A DNA stretch of 32,731 nt from Planctomycetota bacterium (GTDB lineage: Bacteria; Planctomycetota; UBA11346), in assembly GCA_022841245.1 (NCBI GenBank), contig JALHRW010000035.1, forward strand, positions 1 to 32,731, given 5' to 3'. A program made the position numbers and the translations under genes. Under the pieces are notes generated by a model. That model was not told the origin of the DNA. It saw nothing but the letters and a program-made list of their open reading frames with translations, and made no database searches. Of this stretch, positions 8,355 to 17,536 are shown one piece after another. Positions within the stretch are counted from its first letter, which is position 1, and the number at the start of each line of letters is the position of its first letter.

Positions 8355-9153
8355 GGGCGATGATGACCTGCGAGAGCGTGCCGAGCAGCGCCATGGACAG
8401 GCAGGCGATCACCCCCACAGCCACCGCCCGGCGGGTCAGGCTGCGGGTGCGATGCATCGCCAGGATGGCGACCAGCAGGCCGAACTCGACCAGGCCAAGC
8501 AGCGCGGTGGGATGGAGGAGCTGGAAGGTCTGCGAGATCCGGATCGCGGCACCGCCGATGGCGAGTCCCCCAAGCAGCAGGGCGGTCCCCCACAGCAGGC
8601 CGCGTTCGAGCAGGCGTTCGAGGACCGGCAGGGCGGGCAGGCTGGTGGCCCGTGCGTCAGCGGACTTCAGTCGGGCGGTGACCACCAGGTACAGGCCCCC
8701 GGCCGCCCCGGAGACCACGATCGCGGCGAGATGCGCCGCCATGAATCCGGCATGCAGGCGGGAAATCCAGGTGGCTGTGCCATCCTCAGGCGGGGCACCC
8801 AGCGACGCGATACCCGCCACCGCAACCAGCAGAGCCACCGCTCCCAGGGGCAAGGCGAACAGCAGCCGGCTCGGTGCGGTGAGGAAGCGGCCAGCGAACA
8901 TCGCCGCCGCGACTCCGGCCCAGGCCGCCAGCGCCCCGTAGGCGAAGCTGCGATGGCCGGCATCGAGCAGACTGACCAGCAGCGCGGCGCTCTGCACGGC
9001 GAAGGCGATCCACCACCAGCGTCCGTCATCCCCGGACAACGCTGCCGGATCGCGCAGGCGTCGCCACTGGGCGCGGGCTGCGAGCAGATAGACCACACCG
9101 GCGCCACCGGTGAGGACGATCGCGGCGGGATGGATCCAGTCGGAGACGCTCAC
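8347..9153 (-). CDS. HemX/CcsA-like integral membrane protein
   Basis: 268 aa with about eight hydrophobic segments, spread from residue ~10 to the C-terminus. This is the topology of the CcsA/CcmC/HemX group, whose members handle haem in cytochrome c assembly or, for HemX, modulate HemA level. Seen: His residues in the loop/helix HAGFMAAHLA and in LLHPTALLG, which could act as haem ligands. The tryptophan-rich WWD signature of true CcsA cytochrome c synthases was not found, so a HemX-like role is preferred. Placement directly before hemA, with an 8-bp overlap, is the classic hemX-hemA pairing. The start is GTG, without a clear ribosome site. Confidence 0.8.
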   Translation of the reverse strand: MSVSDWIHPAAIVLTGGAGVVYLLAARAQWRRLRDPAALSGDDGRWWWIAFAVQSAALLVSLLDAGHRSFAYGALAAWAGVAAAMFAGRFLTAPSRLLFALPLGAVALLVAVAGIASLGAPPEDGTATWISRLHAGFMAAHLAAIVVSGAAGGLYLVVTARLKSADARATSLPALPVLERLLERGLLWGTALLLGGLAIGGAAIRISQTFQLLHPTALLGLVEFGLLVAILAMHRTRSLTRRAVAVGVIACLSMALLGTLSQVIIAHG

Positions 9154-9216
9154 GTGCGCTGGCTGGGCAAGAAATGCGGTGCCGTGTAGATCACGAGCGG
9201 CACTCTAGGCTCATGC

Positions 9217-9262
9217 CCGGATGCGCAATCCGGACCGCCTGCGACCTAGCGCGGGCCGCGCT
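9217..9262 (-). terminator. Two small hairpins after the kinase-like gene, possible terminator
   Basis: Just past the stop of the kinase-like gene there are two inverted repeats. The first is AGCGCG/CGCGCT (9248-9253 and 9257-9262, 3-nt loop), the second CCGGAT/ATCCGG (9217-9222 and 9228-9233, 5-nt loop). Neither is followed by a U-run, so this is at best a Rho-type or weak termination region between the long pseudopilin-kinase operon and hemX. Confidence 0.3.
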
Positions 9263-9268
9263 GCGGTC

Positions 9269-12205
9269 TCAGTGCCCGCGACCCAGCTCCGCCACCCGCC
9301 AGGCGACGAAGCGCTCGACGAAGGGGTCTGGTTCCTGGTGCTCAAGCAAGCGGCGTTGCACCGGCAAGGCCTGGAATGCACGATAACTGGCCAGTGCCGA
9401 GGCTCGATCACCGTCGAGTTCGGCACGCATGGCGGTCCCGACCTGCCACCACCCCTCTCCCTCAGCCGCGATCGGTTGGCCGAGGAAGGCAGTCAGGTTG
9501 ATCTTGCCGGCGATCAGGCGAGCGAGGAAATGCGGTCTTTGAGCGAAGGTCTCCGCGCTGCTTTGGGCCAGGGAGTCGAGATAGGTGCGACCTGCATCTC
9601 CAGCCAAGCGCCCTTCGACGAAGGGTTGCGCGAACCAGGGGATGAACCAGCCGCCCCAACGGCGGTGATCGAGCATGCCGCCGGCGACGGCAGCGGTCAG
9701 TTCCCGGTCTGGCGCCCCGCCGTCCTCAAGCGCGCGCAGCCAGCGCGCCTGCTGCAGTTGCGCCAGCCTGCCATGGAACGCTTCATCCGGCTGGTCCTCG
9801 CGCCGCAGCAGCACCTGCGCGATCCACGAACCGCCGACGTCCCAGGCCTTGGGCGGGCCTGCGGCCTCCTCCAGGAGTCCGCATTGGATGGCAGCAGCGT
9901 TGGCATTCCCTGGCCATTGGTGGGTGCCGGGGCGGAGGACGGAGGGATCGCCAAGCAGTATTTTCAGCAACGGTGGATCGTCATTGAGCGCCAGCGCCTC
10001 GGCCTTGCGATCGGCTTTGGCCAGGATCCGGCCACAGGGCGTCATCTTCACCCATTGGCTGGCGAGGATGCCGTCGATCTCGCCGAGGGCGAGCCGGGCC
10101 AGGTAGTCGGAATCCGGGTAGGCGTTCGGCTGGCTGAGCACCTCACGGTTGCGGCCCAGGGAGAGCAGAGCAAGAGCCTGATTACGCGGGTATTCCGCAG
10201 AGGCGGCGATCTCGGCGGCACGGCCGGCGTAGATCTTCAGTTCGGTGGCGTCGCAGACGGTGGCGGCATGGTCGGGGAACAGCGTGTCGCGCAGTTGCAG
10301 CAGCAGCCGGAGCTGACGATCGCTGCGCGCCGGGTATCCGCCGGGAATGCGGCCGAGGCAGGTTGACCAGATGGTAGCCAGGCGATCGCGTTGCTGCGGC
10401 CTTTCGCGCCACAGGCGGGTGAATGCGGCGGCGAAGCCTTCGACGTCCTGACGCTCCCAGCTGTCCTCCACCAGCGAGGCGGCGGCAATGTCGGCATGCT
10501 CTCCGACGAGTCCCCTCCAGCTTGTCTCGGCCGCTTCGCGGTCTCCGAGTTTCAGTTCGGCCATGCCGATGCGCAAGGCGGCGTCAGCCGCCTCGGGGCG
10601 ACCGGCAAAGCTTTCGCCAACCCGGCCCCATTCATCGGCGGCCATCCGCCATTGCCCATACATGTAAGCGGCGTCGCCGGCGGCCATCACCGGCAGGCGT
10701 TGCGGCACGCCTTTGCTCCAGATGCGGATGTTGCCGAACGCCTTGCCGGCATAGAAGCCGTAGAGGGCGAGGTAGCCGCTGCGGACCGGGAACAGCTGCT
10801 TGTGTTCCATCCACAGTTCGCCGTCGACGAAGGCGCGGACGGCATCCTTCTCGAATTCGACGCGCATGCGATAGCGCCGGTTGATCTCGAGTTTGCGGCG
10901 CGAGAACGCCACCTGCTGGTTGCCGGGACGGCGGAAGATGGCCGAGAACTGGTTGTCCTGGGCACCGAACTGCACCCAGCAGCTGGGGGTCGCACCATCG
11001 TGATAGATGGGGATGGGACGGTCGCGCTCGAGACCCGGGCCCTCCCACCAGATGGCGGAGAGATCGCAGGGCATGGTGCTGGGCAGGATCTCGCCGTCGT
11101 ACTCGACCGCCAACGGCGGATACAATCGGCGGGGATATACCAACAGGGCGTTCTTGAGCGCGTGGGTGACCACCCGGTCGCCTTCCTGGTGCCAGCTGTC
11201 GGCCGGATCGGTGCGCCAGCGCTGCTGCCAGTCCTGGTCGGTGAAGCGCTCGTCGACGATCGGCACCCCCCAGAAGGCGACGCTGCGGCTGAGTTCCAAC
11301 AACAGCAGGCCGATGAGGAAGGCGCACATCGCCACGAATAGCGTGCCGACCGCCACCGACCGCCGCCGGCGCCACAGGACCCGGGCAGCGCGCACCGGCC
11401 ATCGCTCAGGCAGGGCGGTGACCGAGAGACCGTTCTGGAATCGTTGCAGGTCGGCGCGCAGGTCGGCGACGCGCTGGTAGCGCCGGGCGGGATCGGTCGC
11501 CATCGCCTGACGCACGATCGCCTGGAGCGCAGCGGGGAAGCCACGCCGCTCGGCCGGGGCAGGAGGCGCATACGCCGTGGCATCGTCCGCCATCGGATGG
11601 CGCAGGAGCAACGCGTGGTAGAGCGTAGCCCCGAGCGCGAAGATATCGTCGCGCGGATCAGCACCGGTCTGATCCGGCGAGGGCAGCTCGTCGGGCATCC
11701 GGGCTGCGCCCCAGCCGGCAAGGACGACCTCGCCGTGATGGCCGACCAGGACGTTGTCCGGCTTGAGATCGCGATGGACGACGCCGAGGGCGTGGGCGTG
11801 TTCGAGGGCCTCGCAGACGCGCAGCATCAGCCTGATCACGGCTTCGGACGAGACGATCAGGGGATCACGCTGACCCTCGGTCGAATTGCGGATCAGTTCG
11901 CCCAGGGAGGTGCCGGTGCTCTGCCGCATCACCAGATACGAACGGCCATGCCCTGCAGAATCCAGATCGTGAGCGGAGACCACGGCTGGATGATCGAGCA
12001 GTGAGATGATGCGCGCCTCGCGCAGGAAGCGGATGGCGGCGCCGCCGTCGAACCAGGACAGGACCTTGGCCATCCTCTCGCGACTGAAGGTGTAGTCGTT
12101 GCCGCCAGACTGGCCGGCCTCCGGCAGACGGATCGACCATGGCGCTACGGGGCGGTCCGGCCTCGACGTGTCGACTGGTTCGGAATGCACCGGGTCATCA
12201 GCCAT
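9269..12205 (-). CDS. Membrane-anchored Ser/Thr kinase-like protein (possible pseudokinase) with LamG-like and TPR-like regions
   Basis: 978 aa. Residues ~35-260 are a kinase fold: candidate Lys47 (MAKVL), alpha-C Glu63 in RFLREARI, an intact HRDLKPDN at 144-151, and the DDIFALGATLYHAL helix at 186-199. The glycine-rich loop is absent, DFG reads G164-W165-G166, and the activation loop with APE is missing. A transmembrane helix (~283-304) follows a run of Arg. Residues ~315-500 resemble a LamG/DUF1080-type jelly roll (DERFTDQDWQQRW, FVDGELW, GNIRIWSKG). The rest is helical with TPR-like pairs (AADEWGRVGESF, AALRIGMAELKLGDREAAETSW). Topology would put the kinase fold inside and the large C-terminal part outside the membrane. 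An AGGA lies seven bases before the ATG. It follows the PilX/K-like gene by 33 bp and is probably the last operon gene. Confidence 0.85.
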   Translation of the reverse strand: MADDPVHSEPVDTSRPDRPVAPWSIRLPEAGQSGGNDYTFSRERMAKVLSWFDGGAAIRFLREARIISLLDHPAVVSAHDLDSAGHGRSYLVMRQSTGTSLGELIRNSTEGQRDPLIVSSEAVIRLMLRVCEALEHAHALGVVHRDLKPDNVLVGHHGEVVLAGWGAARMPDELPSPDQTGADPRDDIFALGATLYHALLLRHPMADDATAYAPPAPAERRGFPAALQAIVRQAMATDPARRYQRVADLRADLQRFQNGLSVTALPERWPVRAARVLWRRRRSVAVGTLFVAMCAFLIGLLLLELSRSVAFWGVPIVDERFTDQDWQQRWRTDPADSWHQEGDRVVTHALKNALLVYPRRLYPPLAVEYDGEILPSTMPCDLSAIWWEGPGLERDRPIPIYHDGATPSCWVQFGAQDNQFSAIFRRPGNQQVAFSRRKLEINRRYRMRVEFEKDAVRAFVDGELWMEHKQLFPVRSGYLALYGFYAGKAFGNIRIWSKGVPQRLPVMAAGDAAYMYGQWRMAADEWGRVGESFAGRPEAADAALRIGMAELKLGDREAAETSWRGLVGEHADIAAASLVEDSWERQDVEGFAAAFTRLWRERPQQRDRLATIWSTCLGRIPGGYPARSDRQLRLLLQLRDTLFPDHAATVCDATELKIYAGRAAEIAASAEYPRNQALALLSLGRNREVLSQPNAYPDSDYLARLALGEIDGILASQWVKMTPCGRILAKADRKAEALALNDDPPLLKILLGDPSVLRPGTHQWPGNANAAAIQCGLLEEAAGPPKAWDVGGSWIAQVLLRREDQPDEAFHGRLAQLQQARWLRALEDGGAPDRELTAAVAGGMLDHRRWGGWFIPWFAQPFVEGRLAGDAGRTYLDSLAQSSAETFAQRPHFLARLIAGKINLTAFLGQPIAAEGEGWWQVGTAMRAELDGDRASALASYRAFQALPVQRRLLEHQEPDPFVERFVAWRVAELGRGH

Positions 12206-12238
12206 GCGAGGATCCTATGCGGTACCAGACCAGCGCAC

Positions 12239-15200
12239 TCACGGATAACTGCGCGTCATGGAACCGCGGTAGAAGTTGTGGATCTGATGCTGCATGATCA
12301 GGGTCGAATCCTCCAACCCTGGCGGTGGAGACCAGGCGCCGACCGGTCGGACGATGTTGTTGTCCGGATCGATCAGCAAGGTCCCCTCCAGGTAATGCTC
12401 GCTGACCGGCAGATTGAGCGCATTGTCGACCAGCTCGCCGCGGACGTGGATCTTGTACTGGTGGCTGCGGGTGAAGGTCAGGCAACCGGTGACCGAGAAC
12501 ACGGTGAGTTGGGGTGCGCCAGGACCGTCGCAACCGCCAGCTGGTGACACGGCTTCATAGCAGGTGAGTCCAGTATCGGGATCGGCGGCGGCACCGCCGG
12601 CATAGCCGCTGCAGAACACCAGGCCGTCGCCATCGAAGTCCTTGGGCCGGAATGCGCCGCTGTAGGACTTGGCTGAACCGAGGAAGCTCATCCGCCAATC
12701 GTTGAGCACGCGTTCCATCAGCTTGGCCCGGGCGCGGGCCAGCTTGGTCGGCGATGGACCCGTCGTGGTCCCAGGCGTGTACCCCGCATCCGGCGCATAC
12801 GTCGGTGGAGCGCCGCTGTTCCATTCGTCTAGGAGCCACAGACCCCGAGGCGTGCGTCCGGTCTGGCTGTCGGTGCTGCGCGGCGTCAGCCCGCCGGTCG
12901 TGGTCGTATCCACAGGCGTCAGCAGGGTGCGGATGTTGTTGCTGACATGGTATTCGGCCACATTGGTGTGCATGCGGACGAGGAAGGTCGTGGAGCCGGG
13001 ATAGGCGCCGCTGTCCTGGGTGTTCTGGTTGCGCAGGTAGCGCGGTGGACGCTCGCTGGTGCGCACCTCGAGCGGGGTCCTGGCGCCAGGCAGATCGAAG
13101 CTCTCGCCCAGGTTGGCGAGGAACTGGCGGTCGAGCTTCTCCAGGGAATCGAAGTCCGAGGCCCGGGGGTTCCAGCTCCCCGGCCCCTTGCGGGTCATGC
13201 CTGCCCGGGTCATGTCGGTCGGATTGGTGTTGTAGGTGATCGCCCCGGTGCGGCCGGGCGTCGAACTGAAGCGGGCACCCGGTGGAGTCGAATTCAGGGG
13301 TGGGGGCAGGGTGGGATAGAGCGTGGCAGGTGCCGTGCTCGGCTCATTGTTGGAACTCGAGCCGATCGCCGCATCCATCCCCGCCACGCGTGAGCGCGCA
13401 TCCTGCGGATCGGCCCAGGCGAGGTTCGCCGTCTGGGTGACGAGCACGGCGTGGAGGAAGGCCAGCCCCAGGCGGTTCCAGTAGCTGTTCCCAGCCGGGG
13501 TGGCTCCACCCGACGACGAACGCGTGATCCGCCACGTCGCCGAATCGTTGGCAGCGACGTCTGCTGCGGTGGCACTGCCGTTCGGAGGGGCTGGCAGCGT
13601 CTTCAACTGGGTCCGCAGGATCGGGGTGAAATTCCCGTCTCCCCACGAGACGACGTAGGAGCGATCGCCGTCCATCGCCGCATATGGACTGATGCCCGCG
13701 CCCGAGATCGGACTGGCAGGAGCGAAATCGGTGATGTAGTTCTTGCCGTCCAGGTACATCTGGATGTTGGCGGTGATGTAGCGGTGATTCGGATGCGTAG
13801 CCGGGTTGGGAGTTCCGACATAGAAGACGATGTGCCGCGCGAGGCTGTCGATCGCGCCTTGAGGCGCGGGATAATCCGGAGCGATGTCATCGGTCACCTG
13901 GACGGGGTTGGCGGCAACGGACGACCACTGGGTCATCTTGTGGGCCTTGGGCTCGGCTATGACGTTGATGAAGAACGCCTCCCCGGGATAGCGATCCGCC
14001 TTGCTGCGGCTGTCCTGCGCCCCCACGGTGGGGAACGGACGATCCGCCTCCGACGAACCGAAGTAATTGCGGTTGGCCGGAGTCGGATAGTTGAATGGGA
14101 CCAGGCCGTGCGGACGGAAGGCCTCCGTGAACACATCGAGGCCAGGTCCCGGAATCGACACGTTGTCCGACAAGGGGATCGCCCGTGTATGGCTTCGCCA
14201 ATAGTCGGCATCATTGGGCATGGGGTCATCACTCGTATGGATGAAGTTCCGATCCCCCCAGCCCTCATATTGCGTCGTGACCGAGCCCGACTTCGATGAG
14301 TAGCGCCAGTGCGGCAGATGCGTCTCCTGGTCCACCCGCATCACCCGGCTTTCGCTGGGCATGTAGGCGCGGACCATGGCAGCCAGCACCTTGGCGGGAG
14401 CGGTGAGGACGTTGATCGCCCAGGGATGACCATCGATGTCGTACGGCTTGCCGAACGGGGTGGCCATGTACTGGGCGATCTCGTCGGATCGGCCGAGCAT
14501 GTTGGCCTTCGGACCATCGCTGGTGTGGCTGGCCCAATACTCCCAGGCACTCTTGGTGTGACTGAGTGCGAAGCCGAGGTCGGTGAAGGATGGTATGGCG
14601 CTGCCGAGCCATTGCTTGGTGCCGTCCGCTCGGGAAGGATCGAAGGCGTTCATGAACGGACTGCCCAGCACCTGATGGAGCCGCCGGCGGTCGCCGAACG
14701 GCTGCTGGTCGCCGCGATAGCCCATCGGCTTGCTGGCCTGGTCAGGTCCGACGAAACCATTCGGATTGCGCGTCGCCCAGTCGTAAGGGATGCCATCCTG
14801 GAAGAATTGGTTGTTGGTGATCGGCCCGTAGCCGAGATAGACGCTTTGCAGGGCGAGCTTCTTGCTCTGACTGGCCGAGTCCGAGGGCAGGATCTGCATG
14901 CCAACGGCTTCGATCGCCTCGCGGTACTGCCGCCGATGCACTCGTTTCGCGGCCGCGCCAGCAGCCCAATTGTGCGCGTCGTCCAGCCAGGGCATGTCGG
15001 TGTTGGCCCACAGGGCGCTCGACATGTCGGTGGTCGAGACGGCATAACGGAGCCGGTAGCGGGCCTTGCTGGCATCATCGACTGGACGGCAGTCGGCGTC
15101 GAGGAACAGCGGGTTGTCCAACGGATTGAAGAGCGGGTCCGCATTCGGACGCACATGCGCCTGCCCTGCCTCGTAGGGATCGACCACCGGAAACGGGGTG

Positions 15201-15796
15201 CTGACTCCCGGCGGAACCAGCAGCGGCGACCTCAGGTACGTGGGCGCCCGGCTGGGCCTGAAGTCGAGGTTGTCGTACGAGGCCGGATCGAAGACCACGT
15301 CGGGAGCGTAGTTCCAGCGGTTGGCCTCGAACCAGCGGGCGTAGCCCGGCCGCATGGTGAAGCCGCCGCTGAAGCCGCTGATGCCATAGCCGCCGCTGTA
15401 ACCGCCCCATTTCCATTCGGACAGCAGATCCATGAAGGGCAGGCCGGCTGGCATGTCGTACGGCTGCGGCGTCTGCTTCCATCCCGCGGGCACCACCGGG
15501 GACACGATGTTGAACACGTTCCGGTGCGGCCCATCCAGCCTGGTCGCGACGGCGGCGCCGCTGACCAGGGTGTCGTCCGTTACCTCCTTGGACATCGCGT
15601 ATTCATGCAGGCATACGGCGATGGCGTGCTGCATGCCCATCTCGGCTGCCTGGCGCGACAACTCGTCGCGTCGCTGACTCTGCAGCGTACCGCAAGCCGT
15701 CTGCATGCTGCGCAGGAATCCCAACGCCGTCACCAGCATCACGGTGATCAGGCCGAGCACGAACAGCAGGACTGTGCCTTGGCGCGGATAGCTCAT
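12239..15796 (-). CDS. Giant PilX/GspK-like pseudopilin-type protein
   Basis: 1185 aa from the ATG at 15796, which has GGAG a few bases upstream; a longer frame to 15892 would overlap the J-like gene and lacks support. The N-terminus MSYPRQG followed by a hydrophobic helix (TVLLFVLGLITVMLVTALGFL) resembles PilX/GspK proteins, which keep the Gly before the cleavage site but lack the Glu at +5. The helix continues amphipathically (SQRRDELSRQAAEMGMQHAIA), as in pilin stems. The remaining ~1100 residues are rich in Gly, Pro, Tyr and Trp and I recognise no domain. GspK is normally ~320 aa and caps the pseudopilus tip. Position after I- and J-like genes matches gspGHIJK order. Four Cys sit in the last ~140 residues. 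Confidence 0.75.
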   Translation of the reverse strand: MSYPRQGTVLLFVLGLITVMLVTALGFLRSMQTACGTLQSQRRDELSRQAAEMGMQHAIAVCLHEYAMSKEVTDDTLVSGAAVATRLDGPHRNVFNIVSPVVPAGWKQTPQPYDMPAGLPFMDLLSEWKWGGYSGGYGISGFSGGFTMRPGYARWFEANRWNYAPDVVFDPASYDNLDFRPSRAPTYLRSPLLVPPGVSTPFPVVDPYEAGQAHVRPNADPLFNPLDNPLFLDADCRPVDDASKARYRLRYAVSTTDMSSALWANTDMPWLDDAHNWAAGAAAKRVHRRQYREAIEAVGMQILPSDSASQSKKLALQSVYLGYGPITNNQFFQDGIPYDWATRNPNGFVGPDQASKPMGYRGDQQPFGDRRRLHQVLGSPFMNAFDPSRADGTKQWLGSAIPSFTDLGFALSHTKSAWEYWASHTSDGPKANMLGRSDEIAQYMATPFGKPYDIDGHPWAINVLTAPAKVLAAMVRAYMPSESRVMRVDQETHLPHWRYSSKSGSVTTQYEGWGDRNFIHTSDDPMPNDADYWRSHTRAIPLSDNVSIPGPGLDVFTEAFRPHGLVPFNYPTPANRNYFGSSEADRPFPTVGAQDSRSKADRYPGEAFFINVIAEPKAHKMTQWSSVAANPVQVTDDIAPDYPAPQGAIDSLARHIVFYVGTPNPATHPNHRYITANIQMYLDGKNYITDFAPASPISGAGISPYAAMDGDRSYVVSWGDGNFTPILRTQLKTLPAPPNGSATAADVAANDSATWRITRSSSGGATPAGNSYWNRLGLAFLHAVLVTQTANLAWADPQDARSRVAGMDAAIGSSSNNEPSTAPATLYPTLPPPLNSTPPGARFSSTPGRTGAITYNTNPTDMTRAGMTRKGPGSWNPRASDFDSLEKLDRQFLANLGESFDLPGARTPLEVRTSERPPRYLRNQNTQDSGAYPGSTTFLVRMHTNVAEYHVSNNIRTLLTPVDTTTTGGLTPRSTDSQTGRTPRGLWLLDEWNSGAPPTYAPDAGYTPGTTTGPSPTKLARARAKLMERVLNDWRMSFLGSAKSYSGAFRPKDFDGDGLVFCSGYAGGAAADPDTGLTCYEAVSPAGGCDGPGAPQLTVFSVTGCLTFTRSHQYKIHVRGELVDNALNLPVSEHYLEGTLLIDPDNNIVRPVGAWSPPPGLEDSTLIMQHQIHNFYRGSMTRSYP

Positions 15797-15815
15797 GGCT
15801 GCTCCAGGAATGTGC

Positions 15816-16949
15816 TCATTGGCCCATCTGCGTCTGCAAGCCCGCCTGCGCCACCGAGAAGGAGAAGTCCTGAGTGACTCCCGACTTGGCATCGGCGAGG
15901 TTGAAGGCGACCCGCGTCACTCGTGGTCGCTTGCCTAACTGATCCAGGTACGCGTTGTTCTTCGGGCCGGTCACATCCAAGTAGAGACCGTCGAGGCGGT
16001 GGTCCGAGGAAGCCGCGGTGGTCACCGTGATAGTGGCCCCCTGCGCGTCCTGCCAGCCGATGGCGAAATCCCGTATGCGGTTCGAGACCAGCCGGTCGTT
16101 GTCGGGCTTGTCGAGGTCGGCGAGATCGCCGATGTCCGCTGTGGTATGCACCGTTGGCGTACCATAGCGGTTGTTATCGAGCGATTCTATGCCACCCGAG
16201 GCGTCCCGCAGCGGGCGGGGCAGGTTCATGAACTCCCGGTTGCCGTAGTTCGTCCACTTGGGAATCGTGGGCACGTTCAGGTAGGTCGGGGTGTTCGCAC
16301 CATTCGGAGGGTAGGTCTCGGGGACGGGGACTGGCGGGACCAGGGTGTTCTTCGGGATCCAGTTGCGCGCCGCGCTGCTGCTCGAGCGGTACAAGGCTCC
16401 GCTGATCGGCACCCATACCCCGTTGACGTCCTTCCACGTGCGCAGGAATCGCCAGCGCACCCAGAAGAACTCCGACTTCCTCGTCTTCTGCTCGGCGGTG
16501 GATATCTCGTCCTCCATCCGCGAGGCCTGGCACATGAACACCATCTCGACCGTATCGGTCTTGATCGGGGCTCCGCCCGCATCTGTTCCCGCGACCTGGG
16601 GGACGCTGCGTGCAAAGAAGGCGATGGGCGGCGCCGAGCTGCCGAGATCCCGGTTGAGATATTCGCGGATGACCGCCGCGGTGGCATGCAGATCGACCCG
16701 CACCATCGCCCGGGTGGAACTGGCATTGGCACGGACGAAGGCGGTCCACGCCATGGCGATGACCGCCATGCCGAGGGCGACCGCGATCAGCATCTCGATC
16801 AGCGTCATTGCGCCTTGCCTGCCGGCAGCGCCATTGTTCGGGAATTGGAGCCGCTCCGCGGCGACGCCCGGATCGCCGGCGTCTCGCCGGCTCGAAGAAT
16901 GTCCGTTAGCTTCACGGCATTGGTCGAAGCCCCTAAGCACATAGCTCAT
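15816..16949 (-). CDS. PilW/GspJ-like pseudopilin
   Basis: 377 aa. It contains a type IV prepilin motif, QGA then MTLIEMLIAVALG, with Glu at +5 and a ~20-residue hydrophobic helix. This is followed by VDLHATAAVIREYLNRDL, a PilW/GspJ-like stem. The only starts upstream are the ATG at 16949 and a GTG three codons later, giving a 47-residue leader, unusually long, and Ala rather than Gly at -1. The ATG overlaps the TGA of the I-like gene (ATGA), which supports this start. In type II secretion GspJ forms the pseudopilus tip with GspI and GspK, and the flanking genes here are I-like and K-like. At 377 aa it is much larger than typical GspJ (~200 aa). Confidence 0.8.
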   Translation of the reverse strand: MSYVLRGFDQCREANGHSSSRRDAGDPGVAAERLQFPNNGAAGRQGAMTLIEMLIAVALGMAVIAMAWTAFVRANASSTRAMVRVDLHATAAVIREYLNRDLGSSAPPIAFFARSVPQVAGTDAGGAPIKTDTVEMVFMCQASRMEDEISTAEQKTRKSEFFWVRWRFLRTWKDVNGVWVPISGALYRSSSSAARNWIPKNTLVPPVPVPETYPPNGANTPTYLNVPTIPKWTNYGNREFMNLPRPLRDASGGIESLDNNRYGTPTVHTTADIGDLADLDKPDNDRLVSNRIRDFAIGWQDAQGATITVTTAASSDHRLDGLYLDVTGPKNNAYLDQLGKRPRVTRVAFNLADAKSGVTQDFSFSVAQAGLQTQMGQ

Positions 16950-17536
16950 AGATGGCCCTGCCGCACCACCCGGTCGACCACGGTCGCCAATGGCCGACCG
17001 TCGCTGCCTGGCGCATAGCTCGACCAGTAGACATCGACGCGGACTTCGACGATGCGCGTCTTCTGCCCGATGCGGTCCGAGGCGCGCGACTGCTCGCGCC
17101 GCTCGACATAGTAGCCGTTGAGGAAACCACGGGCGCAGCCGGTGATCGGCGAGCCACCGGGGAACACCGCTGGGTTGTTGGCGATCGGCTTGCGCATGTC
17201 CGCCACCAGCACATCGCCGCCTTGGTCGATCGGCCAGGCGGAATATTGCCAGGCTGGTTCGGACGAGCCGTCATTGGCGCTCCACGTCGATCCGGTTTTC
17301 GACCAGGTCCACGGGGTCAGCGATCCGGTGTCCTGATCCGAGACGACCCCCATCGGCAACGGATCCCTGAGGGCGGACAGGGCGGTGGCCCAGGCAGTGG
17401 CATCGGCCTGGGCTCGCTTCGCCGTCCCCAGGCCAAGGATGATCACCCCGACCACCGCCATGGCACCCATCACGAAGAGCAGGACTGAAGCGATGATCTC
17501 GATCAGGGTGAACGCTGCGCCAGATGCTCGTCTCAT
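16946..17536 (-). CDS. PilV/GspI-like pseudopilin
   Basis: 196 aa from the ATG at 17536. Leader MRRASGAA (8 residues) is followed by FTLIEIIASVLLFVMGAMAVVGVI, a prepilin motif with Glu at +5 and Ala at -1. The pattern IE-x-x-x-S-V-L-L is typical of PilV/GspI. The rest is a small globular domain ending in a strand-rich RIVEVRVDVYWSS region, as in PilV. The start ATG overlaps the stop of the H-like gene (ATGA) and the stop overlaps the start of the J-like gene. It is the only member of the H-I-J-K series here with an ordinary size. GspI nucleates the tip complex in known systems. Confidence 0.82.
   Translation of the reverse strand: MRRASGAAFTLIEIIASVLLFVMGAMAVVGVIILGLGTAKRAQADATAWATALSALRDPLPMGVVSDQDTGSLTPWTWSKTGSTWSANDGSSEPAWQYSAWPIDQGGDVLVADMRKPIANNPAVFPGGSPITGCARGFLNGYYVERREQSRASDRIGQKTRIVEVRVDVYWSSYAPGSDGRPLATVVDRVVRQGHL

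Noticed and set aside
9269-12205. Calling the kinase-like gene an active Ser/Thr kinase
   Set aside because: The metal-binding DFG Asp and other elements are not visible, so activity cannot be assumed from the intact HRDLKPDN alone.
15797-15892. N-terminal extension of the K-like gene to 15892
   Set aside because: It would overlap the J-like gene, is Arg-rich, and the internal ATG at 15796 has a ribosome site and directly starts the membrane helix.
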